DNA of 64,000 bases from Allobosea vaviloviae (GCF_001298265.1 NZ_LGSZ01000028.1:186001-250000), one strand, 5' to 3'; shown: positions 1 to 8,904, counted from the stretch's first letter. Numbers and translations: made by a program. The notes: generated by a model not told the origin, from the letters alone.

Positions 1-853
1 TGCTGAGGGGCCAATCGGCCAGAACCGAGATGGGACAGGCGGCTAGTCCAGCTCGCTCCATCGCCAGCCAGGCTCGGTAAAATGCTCGCCCCGTTTGCAG
101 CACGTCTTCGCCGATCGGGCGGTGAAACAGGGCGATCACGCCCGACGCCGTCTTTCCGCGCTCGCTTGTCAGTGGTGCAGCCAGCCCGACCCGTCGCAGC
201 GCCGGAAACAGCGGACCCAGCACCAGCGACGCAGCGATGGCCTCGATCCGCCCGAGCGCCAGCGCCTGCGCGTCCAAGCCGTCCAGCCCGTAGCGCGGGT
301 CGGCGCGGCTCAGTCGCATCCAGTGCAGCAACTCCCTGCGATGCGCATCGTCGCAGAGGAAATGGAAGGCGGCGCGGTCGGCGAGGTCGGCCACCTCCGA
401 CACGGCATCCGACACGCCGATGATGACGAGATCGTCAGTGACCTCGTCCAGATGCGCGAGCCGTGACGGCAGGTCCGGATCACGCTGCCGGAAGGCGCCG
501 CGCCAGCTCGCTCGGCTCGCGACGGCACCGGCCAGCGGGTCCGCCTCGCCGCCTGGCGCGAGCGTGATCCGTGCGACCACGCCCTGAGCTGGCATGCCAT
601 CGACGGCGGTCTCGATGCCCCCGATCCGCAGGCCGCGCAGGCCGAGCGCGAGGCTCAAGCCCTCGATCGCGGCGCCATGCGAGAGCCTGATGTCATGACC
701 GCTCGGATCGGCAGCCGGCAGGCGGCGGCTCTCGTCGGCAAGGACGAGGATGCTGTCGCCCTCCCGCCGCCAACGCGTCGGCTGGATGTTGTGGACGCTG
801 GGCGCGAGCCGGGCTTCCGCCACCAGATCTTGAAACAGTTGGGGATCGAGCAT
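1..853 (-). CDS. Nitroreductase-like flavoprotein (partial, runs off left edge)
   Basis: The reading frame starts at the ATG complementary to 851-853 and stays open to base 1, so the C-terminus lies outside the window; about 284 residues are visible. The N-terminus carries ARLAPSVHNIQPTRW, the arrangement seen in the Acg/Rv3131-type branch of the nitroreductase superfamily, where this stretch contacts FMN. That family is known mostly as unusual FMN-binding proteins; no substrate can be read from the sequence. It is the last visible gene of a minus-strand operon, 7 bases after the GNAT gene. Its company with a ThiF-like gene resembles the two halves of the mycobacterial Rv1355c (MoeY) protein, an inference from family knowledge. 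Superfamily membership is fairly sure; function is unknown. Confidence 0.7.
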   Translation of the reverse strand, partial: MLDPQLFQDLVAEARLAPSVHNIQPTRWRREGDSILVLADESRRLPAADPSGHDIRLSHGAAIEGLSLALGLRGLRIGGIETAVDGMPAQGVVARITLAPGGEADPLAGAVASRASWRGAFRQRDPDLPSRLAHLDEVTDDLVIIGVSDAVSEVADLADRAAFHFLCDDAHRRELLHWMRLSRADPRYGLDGLDAQALALGRIEAIAASLVLGPLFPALRRVGLAAPLTSERGKTASGVIALFHRPIGEDVLQTGRAFYRAWLAMERAGLAACPISVLADWPLS

Positions 854-860
854 GGCCGCC

Positions 861-1976
861 TCAGGCGCTCAGCGGTTTGGCGAAGAGGTGCAGGCGGTGG
901 AGCGGCCTGGCACCCGCTTTTTCGGCCTGCCGCAGGCTTGGCCCGTTGACATCCGCGATCCAGGTGCCGCCCAGCGTCGTGTAGCCGGCCGCCTTGAGCG
1001 CGGTCGCGACCTTGAAGAGCATGGCGCCGTTGATGCCGCGATTATGCGCCGCACGGCTGACCGACTGATAGACGATCACGGCGCGCTTGTTCGTCCAGCG
1101 ATGCCAGAGGAAGCGCAGCGGGAAACCGGGCCTAAGCCGCCCGCCGACCGCCTTCACCAGCGGGTTGAGATCGGGGATCGCGATGATCGCGCCAATTGGC
1201 TCGCCCTTGTGATGGACGACGGTCGAGATGCGCTTGTCGATCACCCACATCATGTCCCCGGCCTGGAAGCGGTATTCCTCCTGCGTCGGCGGAACGAACA
1301 GCGGGTTGCCGTCGAAGCCGTCATTCAGGATCAGCCGCGACTCCTCCAGCCGCGCCTCGAAATCACGGCGGTCGATCGGCATCCAGCGATAATCGGGATC
1401 GGCCAGCACCTCCTGCTGCTTCGGGCCGAGCAACAATGTGGGATCGATCGCTGGCAGGGCGATCTCGAAGGTCGTCATCGGGAAGGTGCGGGCATAGCCA
1501 TTGGCCTCGAGCAGCCCGACCAGATGCGGCGGCGTCCAGAGCATGTCGGTATAGGGCGCGTGCTCGAAGCCCGCGGTCATGATGCCGACCTGCTGCATGG
1601 CGGTCAGATTGAAATTCCCGGCGATCTCGCTCATGCCCCGGGCGCGGGCCCAGCCTTCGGCGGCGCCCAGCAGCGCCTGCGCCACCTCGGGATCGTCGGC
1701 GCAGTCGAAATAGCCGAACTGGGCCCGGCTGGTGCCGTGCCTGATATTCGAGACATCGTGGATGGCGGCGACGATGCGCCCGACCGGCACGCCATCGCGC
1801 AGCGCGACGAAGAGTTCGAAGCGGCCATGGCCGTTCTTCACCAGCGGGTTGCGGGCGGGGTCGAGCATGCGGTCGAAGTCGGACCACATCGGCGGAACAT
1901 AGGCGCTGGCGGCGCCATAGACGGTTCCGGTGACAGCGAAGGCCTTGCGGCGGTCGTTGCTGACGATCTCGATCAT
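861..1976 (-). CDS. GNAT-superfamily acyltransferase, YghO-like
   Basis: A 371-residue protein starting at MIEIVSN; the ATG overlaps the stop of the upstream gene by 4 bases (ATGA), which fixes this start although the frame is open much further upstream. The N-terminus (YVPPMWSDFDRMLDPARNPL) and the later FVALRDGVPVGRIVAAI match the pattern of long two-lobed GNAT proteins related to E. coli YghO. The middle has an FNLTAMQQVG segment and the C-terminal half repeats a GNAT-like fold with NRGINGAMLFKVATALK. Such proteins are usually annotated as N-acyltransferases without known substrate. Its place between a membrane protein and a nitroreductase-like gene in one operon suggests it modifies the product of that pathway; this is inference. 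Confidence 0.75.
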   Translation of the reverse strand: MIEIVSNDRRKAFAVTGTVYGAASAYVPPMWSDFDRMLDPARNPLVKNGHGRFELFVALRDGVPVGRIVAAIHDVSNIRHGTSRAQFGYFDCADDPEVAQALLGAAEGWARARGMSEIAGNFNLTAMQQVGIMTAGFEHAPYTDMLWTPPHLVGLLEANGYARTFPMTTFEIALPAIDPTLLLGPKQQEVLADPDYRWMPIDRRDFEARLEESRLILNDGFDGNPLFVPPTQEEYRFQAGDMMWVIDKRISTVVHHKGEPIGAIIAIPDLNPLVKAVGGRLRPGFPLRFLWHRWTNKRAVIVYQSVSRAAHNRGINGAMLFKVATALKAAGYTTLGGTWIADVNGPSLRQAEKAGARPLHRLHLFAKPLSA

Positions 1977-3175
1977 GCCTGGGCGTCCTGCGGGGAGGTC
2001 GCCAGCATGCGGCGAACCAGGATGAGCGCGGTCTCGGTCGCGGGATCGGCCGAGACGACGGGAATGGTCAGCAACAGGAGATCGAGCGGCCGGTCGGCGA
2101 TGACGAGCATGTGGCTCGCCGCATGGGTCGCCATCAGGGCCGCCAGCCTTTCCGTCGCCGGGTCGGTTGCCGGCGTGCCCCAGGGCTGCTGAGCGGCACG
2201 CAGCACGGCGACATCGCGCAAGGCCGGGCGCAGGATCTCGGGATCGAATGCCGAGAGCGCCGGCTCCTGCAGGCGCCGGGCATTCTCGAAGAGCGGATGG
2301 GCGGAGAGATCGGCGATCAGGGCATCGCGGCTTTGTGCCCGCGACTGGGCGATCGAGGCCAGCACGCCCGGCGCATTGGTTTCGAAGGCTCCGCCCAGCG
2401 CATCGACGACCAGGCCGGTGGCGAGCATGCCCGCCAGGATCATCGCGCCCAGGCGGATGGCCTCGCCCCAGTTCGAATCCGCCACCAGCGCCGCCGCAGC
2501 CGCCAGCAGGAACGCGCCCAGGATGCGCAGGGACAGCATCGCGAAACCCTGGCGACGCGAGGGCGCACCGCCGCTCTGGACCAGCACGAGGCTCACCAGG
2601 ATGAGCGCGCCCAGGCCACCGAGCCTGACCGGCATATCGGGCATCAGGTCGCGAAAATCGGTCAGCAGGAACGGCAGCATCAGGAAGGCGCAGAGCCCGA
2701 GCCGGCCGACGCCGGCATTCTCGGCGCTGGTCAGGGAGGCCCGGTCGCGCCGGTGCAGCAGGACACCGCAGACGGCGAAGGTCGCAAGCTGGAGGCCTGC
2801 GAGCGCGACATCGTAGATCGGTGTGACGTCGGCGAGCCCGGCGAGGCTGGCGAGTATCAGGAGCCCCGAGCCGGTCAGCACGGCGAGCTTGACCGGGCGC
2901 GGCGCATGCCGGCGCAGCGTCCCTTCCGTCACGGCCAGCACGCCGAGCGGAATGGCGGCGGCGCAAGCGAGTGCGAGCCGCGAAAGCAGCACGCTCCCCA
3001 GCCACCAGCCAAGGCCGCGCAGCAGGAAGACGCTCGCGACCAGGCCGAGCGCCCAGAGGAAGCGCTGCGTCATCGCCCCGCGCGGATCGCGCCGACGCAG
3101 GCTGAGCATGGCGACGCCGAGCCCGAGAGCGCCGCAGAGATCGACGACGGAATCGGCGACGAGCGCGGGGTTCAT
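1973..3175 (-). CDS. Polytopic inner-membrane protein of unknown function
   Basis: A 400-residue protein whose first roughly 270 residues form about seven to eight hydrophobic segments (for example FLWALGLVASVFLLRGLGWW and LGALILVSLVLVQSG), followed by a soluble, Ala-rich helical tail of about 130 residues. I do not recognise the family and see no catalytic motif. It overlaps both neighbours by 4 bases, so it is translationally coupled to the ThiF-like gene upstream and the GNAT gene downstream. A membrane scaffold, sensor or exporter for the operon's product are all possible. The coding assignment is strong because of the coupling and the clear membrane pattern; the function is open. Confidence 0.75.
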   Translation of the reverse strand: MNPALVADSVVDLCGALGLGVAMLSLRRRDPRGAMTQRFLWALGLVASVFLLRGLGWWLGSVLLSRLALACAAAIPLGVLAVTEGTLRRHAPRPVKLAVLTGSGLLILASLAGLADVTPIYDVALAGLQLATFAVCGVLLHRRDRASLTSAENAGVGRLGLCAFLMLPFLLTDFRDLMPDMPVRLGGLGALILVSLVLVQSGGAPSRRQGFAMLSLRILGAFLLAAAAALVADSNWGEAIRLGAMILAGMLATGLVVDALGGAFETNAPGVLASIAQSRAQSRDALIADLSAHPLFENARRLQEPALSAFDPEILRPALRDVAVLRAAQQPWGTPATDPATERLAALMATHAASHMLVIADRPLDLLLLTIPVVSADPATETALILVRRMLATSPQDAQA

Positions 3176-4053
3176 GAGCCAGCCATCATCTGCCGCAGTG
3201 CGCGCCGCACCAGCGGGCGCAGCAGCGCGGCGATGGGCGCCGGCCAGGGCCGCTCGACGGCCGGCTTGTGCGGGTTGAAGAACCAGCCGCGGCAGTCGGT
3301 GCCGCTGGTCTTGCCCAAGACGAGCGCGATCGCCTCATAGGCCATCATCATGCCGGTCGTGATGACCATCGGCGCGAAGGACATCCGGCTGCGGCGCCCG
3401 GCCGCGACCTCGGCCGCGATGGCGAGGTCGACATGATGGCGCGAGCGCGAATGCAGCATGACATGCTCGACCTCGCACAGCATGGCGGCGCGCTTGTCGG
3501 CCTCGTCGATGGCCCGCCAGTCCTTGCCCAGCGTCGGAAAGCCGAGCCGCTCCTCCGGACGCGGATCGTCCGGACGCACCACGATCACCGAAGGCAGCGG
3601 CGACATATAGGCGTCGATCACGGTCGCGCCGGCGCGCTTCGCCTCGCGATAGAGCTGCACGCCGGCAGCGATGTCGTCCATGCCGTTGACCAGCACGGCA
3701 CAGCGCGCGGCGATCGCAGGCAACTGGTCGATCCATTCGGCGCCGAGAACCTCGATCTCGACCAGCGGATTGATCTGGCGGGCGGCCTCCGCCGCGGCCT
3801 GCGCCTTGCCGAGGCCGAGCGTGGCCGCCGTCGCGAAGACCTGCCGGTTGAGGTTCGAGGTCTCGAAGCGGTCGATATCGGCGATGACGAAATGGCCGAC
3901 GCCGGCCCGCACCAGCGCCATGAAGGCCGCACCTCCCATGCCGCCGACGCCGCAGACGAAGATCCGCGCCTCGCGCAGCTTCTCCTGCTCCTGCGCCGAG
4001 ACGAAGCCGATATTCCGGGTGGTGAAGGTCGCGTAGGCGAATGGCTCGGTCAT
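3172..4053 (-). CDS. ThiF/MoeB/E1-like adenylating enzyme
   Basis: A 293-residue protein with the ATP-binding Rossmann signature GVGGMG at about residues 35-40, the acidic pair in IADID near 57-61, and the SNLNRQVF motif near 66-73. These are the hallmarks of E1-like enzymes that adenylate a C-terminal glycine or a small carboxylate (ThiF, MoeB, UBA). The paired CxxC zinc sites usual in MoeB/ThiF are not evident, and no ThiS/MoaD-like partner is seen nearby. Together with the nitroreductase-like gene it resembles the domain pair of Rv1355c and, loosely, the E1-like plus flavin-dehydrogenase pair of azole-peptide pathways, though no YcaO gene is visible. It overlaps both flanking genes by 4 bases. 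Family assignment is firm, substrate unknown. Confidence 0.85.
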   Translation of the reverse strand: MTEPFAYATFTTRNIGFVSAQEQEKLREARIFVCGVGGMGGAAFMALVRAGVGHFVIADIDRFETSNLNRQVFATAATLGLGKAQAAAEAARQINPLVEIEVLGAEWIDQLPAIAARCAVLVNGMDDIAAGVQLYREAKRAGATVIDAYMSPLPSVIVVRPDDPRPEERLGFPTLGKDWRAIDEADKRAAMLCEVEHVMLHSRSRHHVDLAIAAEVAAGRRSRMSFAPMVITTGMMMAYEAIALVLGKTSGTDCRGWFFNPHKPAVERPWPAPIAALLRPLVRRALRQMMAGS

Positions 4054-5012
4054 GATGTCTGCTTTGAAGGGCGGGGACGCAGCAGGCCGAAGCGCCGGCC
4101 ATCATCGAGCCAGTAGAGCACCGGCAGCACCAGCCGCTGCAACAGCAGAAAGACGCCCGCCCCTAGCAAACCGGGCAGCGACGCGCGCGGGAGCTGGCCG
4201 AGGAGATATCGGCGCGCCGCCGCCAGATCCATCCGGCCGATCTGGAGCAGGTCGTCGCCGCGGCCATAGTCGAGTTCGCTCGCGCAGAAGGCATTGTAGC
4301 GCGGCTCGCGATGCTGGGTCGCGGCATCGAAGCTCTTCTTCAGATCGTCCGAGCCACCGGTATAGGCATCGGTGATGACGGAGCGGCCCTCATCGAAGCC
4401 AGCCTCGCCGCCCACGCCGAAGACGTGACGGTGATCGCGCATGATCTGCCGGGCGAGCGTCAGATGCGCGAAGCTCTGGCGCGCTCCGGCATCGGGCGAG
4501 GGATAGATGTCGGAGAAGGTCTGGCAGACCATGCCGACGACGCCCGGCACCTGCGTGACATTCGAGATCCAGCGCGGGCGCAAGCCGCCCCGGATAAAGA
4601 GCACCAGCACCGTCAGGCCGTAGAGGACGCCCGAGAGGCCACGGCCGCGGGCGTCGGGATCGACCATGACGAGCCCGAGATGGGTGACCTCCTGCGGCTC
4701 GCCGTTCAGGGTGACACCCATCTGCGCCAGCGCGTTGAAGGCGATCGGCCGGCCGCTCTCTTTTTCCGTGATCAGCGTCACGATGGTCTGCGACAGCCGC
4801 TCCCGCTCGCCGGAGAAGACGCCATAGGTCAGCGCGCCGCTGCCCAACGTCCGGCCCGCGACGCTGCGCAACTGTTCGACCAGCGCGGCCAACGCCGCGT
4901 CGTCCAATTGCCGGCCCGGCCGCTCGATGATTCGCGTCACCAACCCGGGATGGGTGGTCAGCGTCAGATCGAGCGCCGGCCTCCTCAGCGCCTTGAGCCA
5001 GAAGCGCAGCAT
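4050..5012 (-). CDS. GNAT-like acyltransferase with C-terminal membrane segment
   Basis: A 320-residue protein. Residues around 115-135 (LGLVMVDPDARGRGLSGVLY) look like GNAT motif A, with the R-G-R/G-L acyl-CoA pyrophosphate loop. Near the C-terminus a hydrophobic stretch (LLGAGVFLLLQRLVLPVLYW) would tie the protein to the membrane. The gene begins 5 bases after the acyl-ACP synthetase/acyltransferase gene and overlaps the ThiF-like gene by 4 bases. GNAT enzymes such as OlsB transfer fatty acyl groups from acyl-ACP to amino acids, so the pairing with an Aas-like enzyme is suggestive of an aminolipid or N-acyl product. Substrate and donor are not readable; a non-catalytic role cannot be excluded. 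Confidence 0.65.
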   Translation of the reverse strand: MLRFWLKALRRPALDLTLTTHPGLVTRIIERPGRQLDDAALAALVEQLRSVAGRTLGSGALTYGVFSGERERLSQTIVTLITEKESGRPIAFNALAQMGVTLNGEPQEVTHLGLVMVDPDARGRGLSGVLYGLTVLVLFIRGGLRPRWISNVTQVPGVVGMVCQTFSDIYPSPDAGARQSFAHLTLARQIMRDHRHVFGVGGEAGFDEGRSVITDAYTGGSDDLKKSFDAATQHREPRYNAFCASELDYGRGDDLLQIGRMDLAAARRYLLGQLPRASLPGLLGAGVFLLLQRLVLPVLYWLDDGRRFGLLRPRPSKQTS

Positions 5013-5017
5013 CGCGT

Positions 5018-8000
5018 CTAAGCTGCAATGGCCGGCGAGCGCTCGCGCACTAGCCGGGTGACGCCGGCAAAGTCGAGCTTGCCCGAACCGAGAACCGGCA
5101 CGGCGGGCACGACCATCACCTCCGCCGGCACCATCAGCTCCGAGGCGCCCTTGCTCTTGGCATAGGCCTGGAACGCGGCCTTCGTGGCGTCGCGTTGCGC
5201 CGTCACCAGCACGAGGCGCTCGCCTTTCCGGGCATCGGGGACGCTGGCCACCGCCGAGAGTGACTCGGGCCAGAGTTCGGCGGCGAAGGTCTCGATCGCG
5301 GCGAGCGAGACCATCTCGCCCGCGATCTTGGCGAAGCGCTTGGCGCGCCCCTTGATCGCGATGAAGCCGTCCCTGTCGATGGTGACGATGTCGCCGGTGT
5401 CATGCCAGCCTTCCGCGGGCGGCTCGAGCACACCGGGGTTCTCGGCGCGCAGATAACCCATCATGACGTTGGGACCGCGCACATGCAGGCGCCCCCCCTC
5501 CTCGACGCCGGGCACCTGTTCGAGCCTGGCCTCCATGCCCGGCATGATCCGCCCGACCGTGCCGAAGCGGTTGAACATCGGCGTGTTGATCGCCAGCACC
5601 GGCGCCGTCTCGGTGACGCCGTAGCCCTCGAGGATGCGCAGCCCGAACTTCTCCATATAGGTCCGGCGCGTCGCCTCCTTCACCGGCTCGGCTCCGGCCA
5701 GGATGTAGCGCAGCGAGCGCAGATCGTAAGGGTGAGCGGCACGCGCATAGCCCGCCAGGAAGGTGTCGGTGCCGAACAGGATGGTGGCGTTGGAGCCGTA
5801 GACCAACTCCGGCACCAGCCGGTAATGCAACGGCGAAGGATAGAGATAGACCGGCACGCCCGAGACCAGCGGCAGCACGAGGCCCACCGTCAGCCCGAAG
5901 GAGTGGAACACCGGCAGCACGTTGAAGACCTTGTCGCGGCGGCCGAAATCGATCCGCGCCGCGGCCTGGGCGGCGTTGGCCAGCATGTTGGAATGGGACA
6001 GGACGACGCCCTTGGGCGTGCCTTCCGAGCCCGAGGTGAACAGGATCGCAGCCCGGTCCTCGCCGCGCGCCGGCACGATCGGCCGGCCATGGCGCCACAC
6101 CGCCTTGAGCTTGTCGCCAGTCGAGACCGTGGCGCGGACGTCCTCCAGATAGACGATCCCGAGGCTCCCGCTCAGCGTTTCGACCAGCGGCCCCATCCGG
6201 CCCTTCTCGACGAAGGCGCGCGAGGTCACGATCGTCCTGATCTCGGCAGCCTTGCAGGCGGCGAGGATGTTGGTGGCTCCAGCCGTGAAGTTGATCATCG
6301 CCGGCACGCGGGCGGCCGAGATCAGGCCGAGCACCGTGACCGCCGAGCCGTTTGCGTTGGGCAGCATCACACCGACCGCCTCGCCTGCGCGCGCCAGGGG
6401 AGCGAGCTTGCGGCCGAGCACCTCGGCGCCGATCAGCAGGCGCTTGTAGGAGAGCTGGCCCGTCATCGGGTCCTCGACGGCGGTGCGGCCCATGCCATGG
6501 ATTTTCGCCGCCTCGACGACGGCCTGGAAGACGCTGCGGTCGATATCCGTGGTCTTGAAGATCAGGTCGGACATGATCTGATAGAGACCGGCCCCCGCCG
6601 CCTGGCGTCGCGCCTTGCCCTTCAAGGCGTCGTCGACGGTGAGCCCGACCGGCTCCAGCACGGTGACGCGCACCTTCGGGAACCAGCGGCGGCGGACCTG
6701 CTCGCGGGTCAGCCGCGAGAACACGGTCGCCTCCAGCCCCTCGATGCGAACCGGCACGACCATCGCGCCCGATTTCTCGGCGATCATGGCGGCACCGTCA
6801 TAGACCTTCATCAGGCTGCCGGTGACCGTCAGGCGGCCTTCGGGGAAGATCACCAGCGTCTCGCCGCCCTTGACCGCGTTGATCAGCGAGCGCGTTGCCA
6901 GCGGCCGCGTCGGGTCGAGCGGCATGGCGCGCGTGAAGCGCAGGAACGGCTTCACCCACCAGCGCTGCGCCATGCCGTGGTCGATGGCGAAGACCGGGTC
7001 CTTGTCCAGCACGGCGAGCGCGACCGCCCAATCGAGGAAGCTGACATGGTTCAGCGCGATGATGGCGTTGGGCCCGGCCTTGGCGACATTCTCCTGGCCG
7101 ATGATCTCGAGCCGGTAGAAGGCGCGCAGCAGGATCGAGAGGAAGTCGCGCGCCGGGTTGGTCGGCAGCACCTTGAAGATCCAGACCGAGGCGACAAGCG
7201 CACCCGAACCGATCAGCAGGAAGAGCTGCGACAGGCTCAAACCCGCCGCCTGCAGCAGCGCCACGACGACGGCGCCCGCCACCATGAAGGCCGCCGAGAG
7301 CACATTGACGGCGGCGATGATGCGCGAGCGCTTCTCGGCCGGAGCCCAGACCTGGGTCGCCGCAAAAGACGGCACGATGAAGATGCCGCCTGCGATGGCC
7401 AGCCCGACGAGATCGACGCCCACGCGCCAGGCCAGAGTATCACTGAAGAAGCCCGCGACGTCGCGCGCCGGCTGATGCGCCACCACGCCCGAGATCGCCC
7501 AGCCGAGATCGAGCGCGAACAGGCCGATGACGACGCAGGCGACCGGAACGGGCAGCAGCACGATGCGCCCGCTCGACAAAAACGAACCGATGCCAGAGCC
7601 GATCGCGATCGCGATGGCAAAGAGGCCGAGATAGACGCTGACGACGATCTCGGTGCCGCCCATGCCGTTCTTCACCAGCGACGGCAGGAGCGACATCACC
7701 ACCGCGCCGATCAGCCAGAACAGGCTGACCATGACGCCGGTGCGCCAGAGCCTGGCATCCAGCCAGAGATCCTTCAGAAGGCCGGCGGTCGAGCGGAAGA
7801 TGTTCGCGTCGATCCTGAGATCGGGCGCGGCGGCGTCGGTCTTGGGAATGAACAGCGTCGCGCCCCAGCACAGCACCGCGAAAGCCATGATCATGACGTT
7901 GAGCGAGACGACATTGCCGCCCTGGCGCGCCGTTAGGCCGCCGGCGACCGTGCCGAGCAGGATGGCGATGAAGGTCGCGCCCTCGATCAGCGCATTCGCC

Positions 8001-8416
8001 GCCGGCAGCTCCTCGCGCTTCAGGTGGTCGGGCAGGATGCCGTATTTGATCGGCCCGAACAGCGCCGCGATGATGCCGAAGGCGACCAGCGCCACGAACA
8101 GCACGGGCACGGATTGCAGCGTGAAGCCTGCGACCGCGATGCCGGCGGCACCGATCTCGGCCAGCTTCAGGCGACGTGCGATCATCGCCTTGTCGAAGCG
8201 GTCGGCGAGCTGGCCGCCGAGCCCCGACAGCAGGAAGAAGGGCGCGATGAAGAGCCCGCCCGCCAGCGTCACCAGCGCCTCGCCATGCGATCCGGCGAGC
8301 TTGTAGAGGATGATGAAGACCAGCGCGTTTTTGAGAAAATTGTCGTTGAAGGCGGAGAAGAACTGCGCCCAGAACAACGGCGCGAAGCGCCGCTTCAGCA
8401 ACAAGGTGTCGGTCAT
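5018..8416 (-). CDS. LplT-Aas type fusion: MFS lysophospholipid transporter, PlsC acyltransferase and acyl-ACP synthetase
   Basis: The ATG at 8416 (MTDTLLLKRRF) gives 1132 residues; an ATG 17 codons upstream is possible but lies outside the usual family start. Residues 1-420 are an MFS transporter like LplT. Residues about 430-620 are a PlsC-type acyltransferase with H457-x4-D462 (NHVSFLD) and FPEG at 524-527. Residues about 640-1130 are an AMP-dependent ligase with FTSGSEGTPKG near 793-803, GYGVTETAPV and GWHDTGDIV. In E. coli, LplT and Aas import lysophospholipids and re-acylate them using acyl-ACP made by the same enzyme; the fused form is common in alphaproteobacteria. Here it heads an operon with two GNATs, an E1-like and a nitroreductase-like protein, so a more specialised role is possible. 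Confidence 0.9.
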   Translation of the reverse strand: MTDTLLLKRRFAPLFWAQFFSAFNDNFLKNALVFIILYKLAGSHGEALVTLAGGLFIAPFFLLSGLGGQLADRFDKAMIARRLKLAEIGAAGIAVAGFTLQSVPVLFVALVAFGIIAALFGPIKYGILPDHLKREELPAANALIEGATFIAILLGTVAGGLTARQGGNVVSLNVMIMAFAVLCWGATLFIPKTDAAAPDLRIDANIFRSTAGLLKDLWLDARLWRTGVMVSLFWLIGAVVMSLLPSLVKNGMGGTEIVVSVYLGLFAIAIAIGSGIGSFLSSGRIVLLPVPVACVVIGLFALDLGWAISGVVAHQPARDVAGFFSDTLAWRVGVDLVGLAIAGGIFIVPSFAATQVWAPAEKRSRIIAAVNVLSAAFMVAGAVVVALLQAAGLSLSQLFLLIGSGALVASVWIFKVLPTNPARDFLSILLRAFYRLEIIGQENVAKAGPNAIIALNHVSFLDWAVALAVLDKDPVFAIDHGMAQRWWVKPFLRFTRAMPLDPTRPLATRSLINAVKGGETLVIFPEGRLTVTGSLMKVYDGAAMIAEKSGAMVVPVRIEGLEATVFSRLTREQVRRRWFPKVRVTVLEPVGLTVDDALKGKARRQAAGAGLYQIMSDLIFKTTDIDRSVFQAVVEAAKIHGMGRTAVEDPMTGQLSYKRLLIGAEVLGRKLAPLARAGEAVGVMLPNANGSAVTVLGLISAARVPAMINFTAGATNILAACKAAEIRTIVTSRAFVEKGRMGPLVETLSGSLGIVYLEDVRATVSTGDKLKAVWRHGRPIVPARGEDRAAILFTSGSEGTPKGVVLSHSNMLANAAQAAARIDFGRRDKVFNVLPVFHSFGLTVGLVLPLVSGVPVYLYPSPLHYRLVPELVYGSNATILFGTDTFLAGYARAAHPYDLRSLRYILAGAEPVKEATRRTYMEKFGLRILEGYGVTETAPVLAINTPMFNRFGTVGRIMPGMEARLEQVPGVEEGGRLHVRGPNVMMGYLRAENPGVLEPPAEGWHDTGDIVTIDRDGFIAIKGRAKRFAKIAGEMVSLAAIETFAAELWPESLSAVASVPDARKGERLVLVTAQRDATKAAFQAYAKSKGASELMVPAEVMVVPAVPVLGSGKLDFAGVTRLVRERSPAIAA

Positions 8417-8547
8417 GGCCTGCTCGCAAGGGGTTCGAGGGAGAGTTGCATCGCCATGGGAAAACAATCGTTTCTGGCGAATGGCGATGCGTGTTCTCGG
8501 TTAAGTCGCGCTTACCGGCCTGCCGGAATTGCGCGCGATCGGCCGCC

Positions 8548-8829
8548 TCACAGCACAGGCTTGCCGACATCCATCAGCAGGCGCTCGGTGCGGGCATCCT
8601 CGATGCGGTTCACCATGCGCGAGGCCTCGTGCATGTCGCGCACGGTCTTCGTCATGGTGACGCAGGACTGGACGAGCATGACCACGCCCATGCCGAGATA
8701 GCCCTTGGCCCACCAGTCGAGCGGCAGGAACAGGATACCGGCGCCCACCATGACGGCGGCGGCGAGGAAGGACGCATAGGTGAAGCTGACCCAGGCGCCG
8801 CTATGAGGTTGGGAATTCGGGTTCATCAT
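8548..8829 (-). CDS. YiaA/YiaB-family small inner-membrane protein
   Basis: A 93-residue protein with two closely spaced hydrophobic helices (residues about 15-37 and 42-60) joined by LPLDWWAKGYLGMG, the YiaA/YiaB two-helix domain, then a charged tail with TKTVRDMHEASRMVNRI. The start at MMNPN is supported by GGAGA about 8 bases upstream. The biochemical role of this family is not known. It lies downstream of, and on the same strand as, the PspA-like gene, so the two may form a membrane-stress unit controlled by the divergent TetR regulator. Confidence 0.85.
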   Translation of the reverse strand: MMNPNSQPHSGAWVSFTYASFLAAAVMVGAGILFLPLDWWAKGYLGMGVVMLVQSCVTMTKTVRDMHEASRMVNRIEDARTERLLMDVGKPVL

Positions 8830-8859
8830 GTGTCTCCGTCGATGTGAGGGATTGGGAAG

Positions 8860-8904
8860 GGCAGGACGTCGTGAGGCAGGACGTCGTCAGGCAGGACGTC
8901 GTCA
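8860..8904. repeat. Three tandem 15-base units at the 3' end of the PspA-like gene
   Basis: Units 8860-8874, 8875-8889 and 8890-8904 read GGCAGGACGTCGTSA, identical except for one base in the first copy. The right-hand unit contains the stop codon of the PspA-like gene (8902-8904); the other two lie in the gap before the YiaA/B gene. Unit length is a multiple of three, which suggests slippage during replication. Confidence 0.85.

Noticed and set aside
861..3005. A 714-codon frame on the minus strand suggesting a larger GNAT fusion
   Set aside because: Only the part from the ATG at 1976 has protein-like sequence; the earlier part is out of frame with the membrane protein gene, which has its own coupled start.
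5402..7936. An 844-codon open frame antisense to the Aas-fusion gene
   Set aside because: It is rich in Arg, His, Gln and Asp without domains, the pattern of a GC-rich shadow; the opposite strand has clear MFS, PlsC and ligase motifs.
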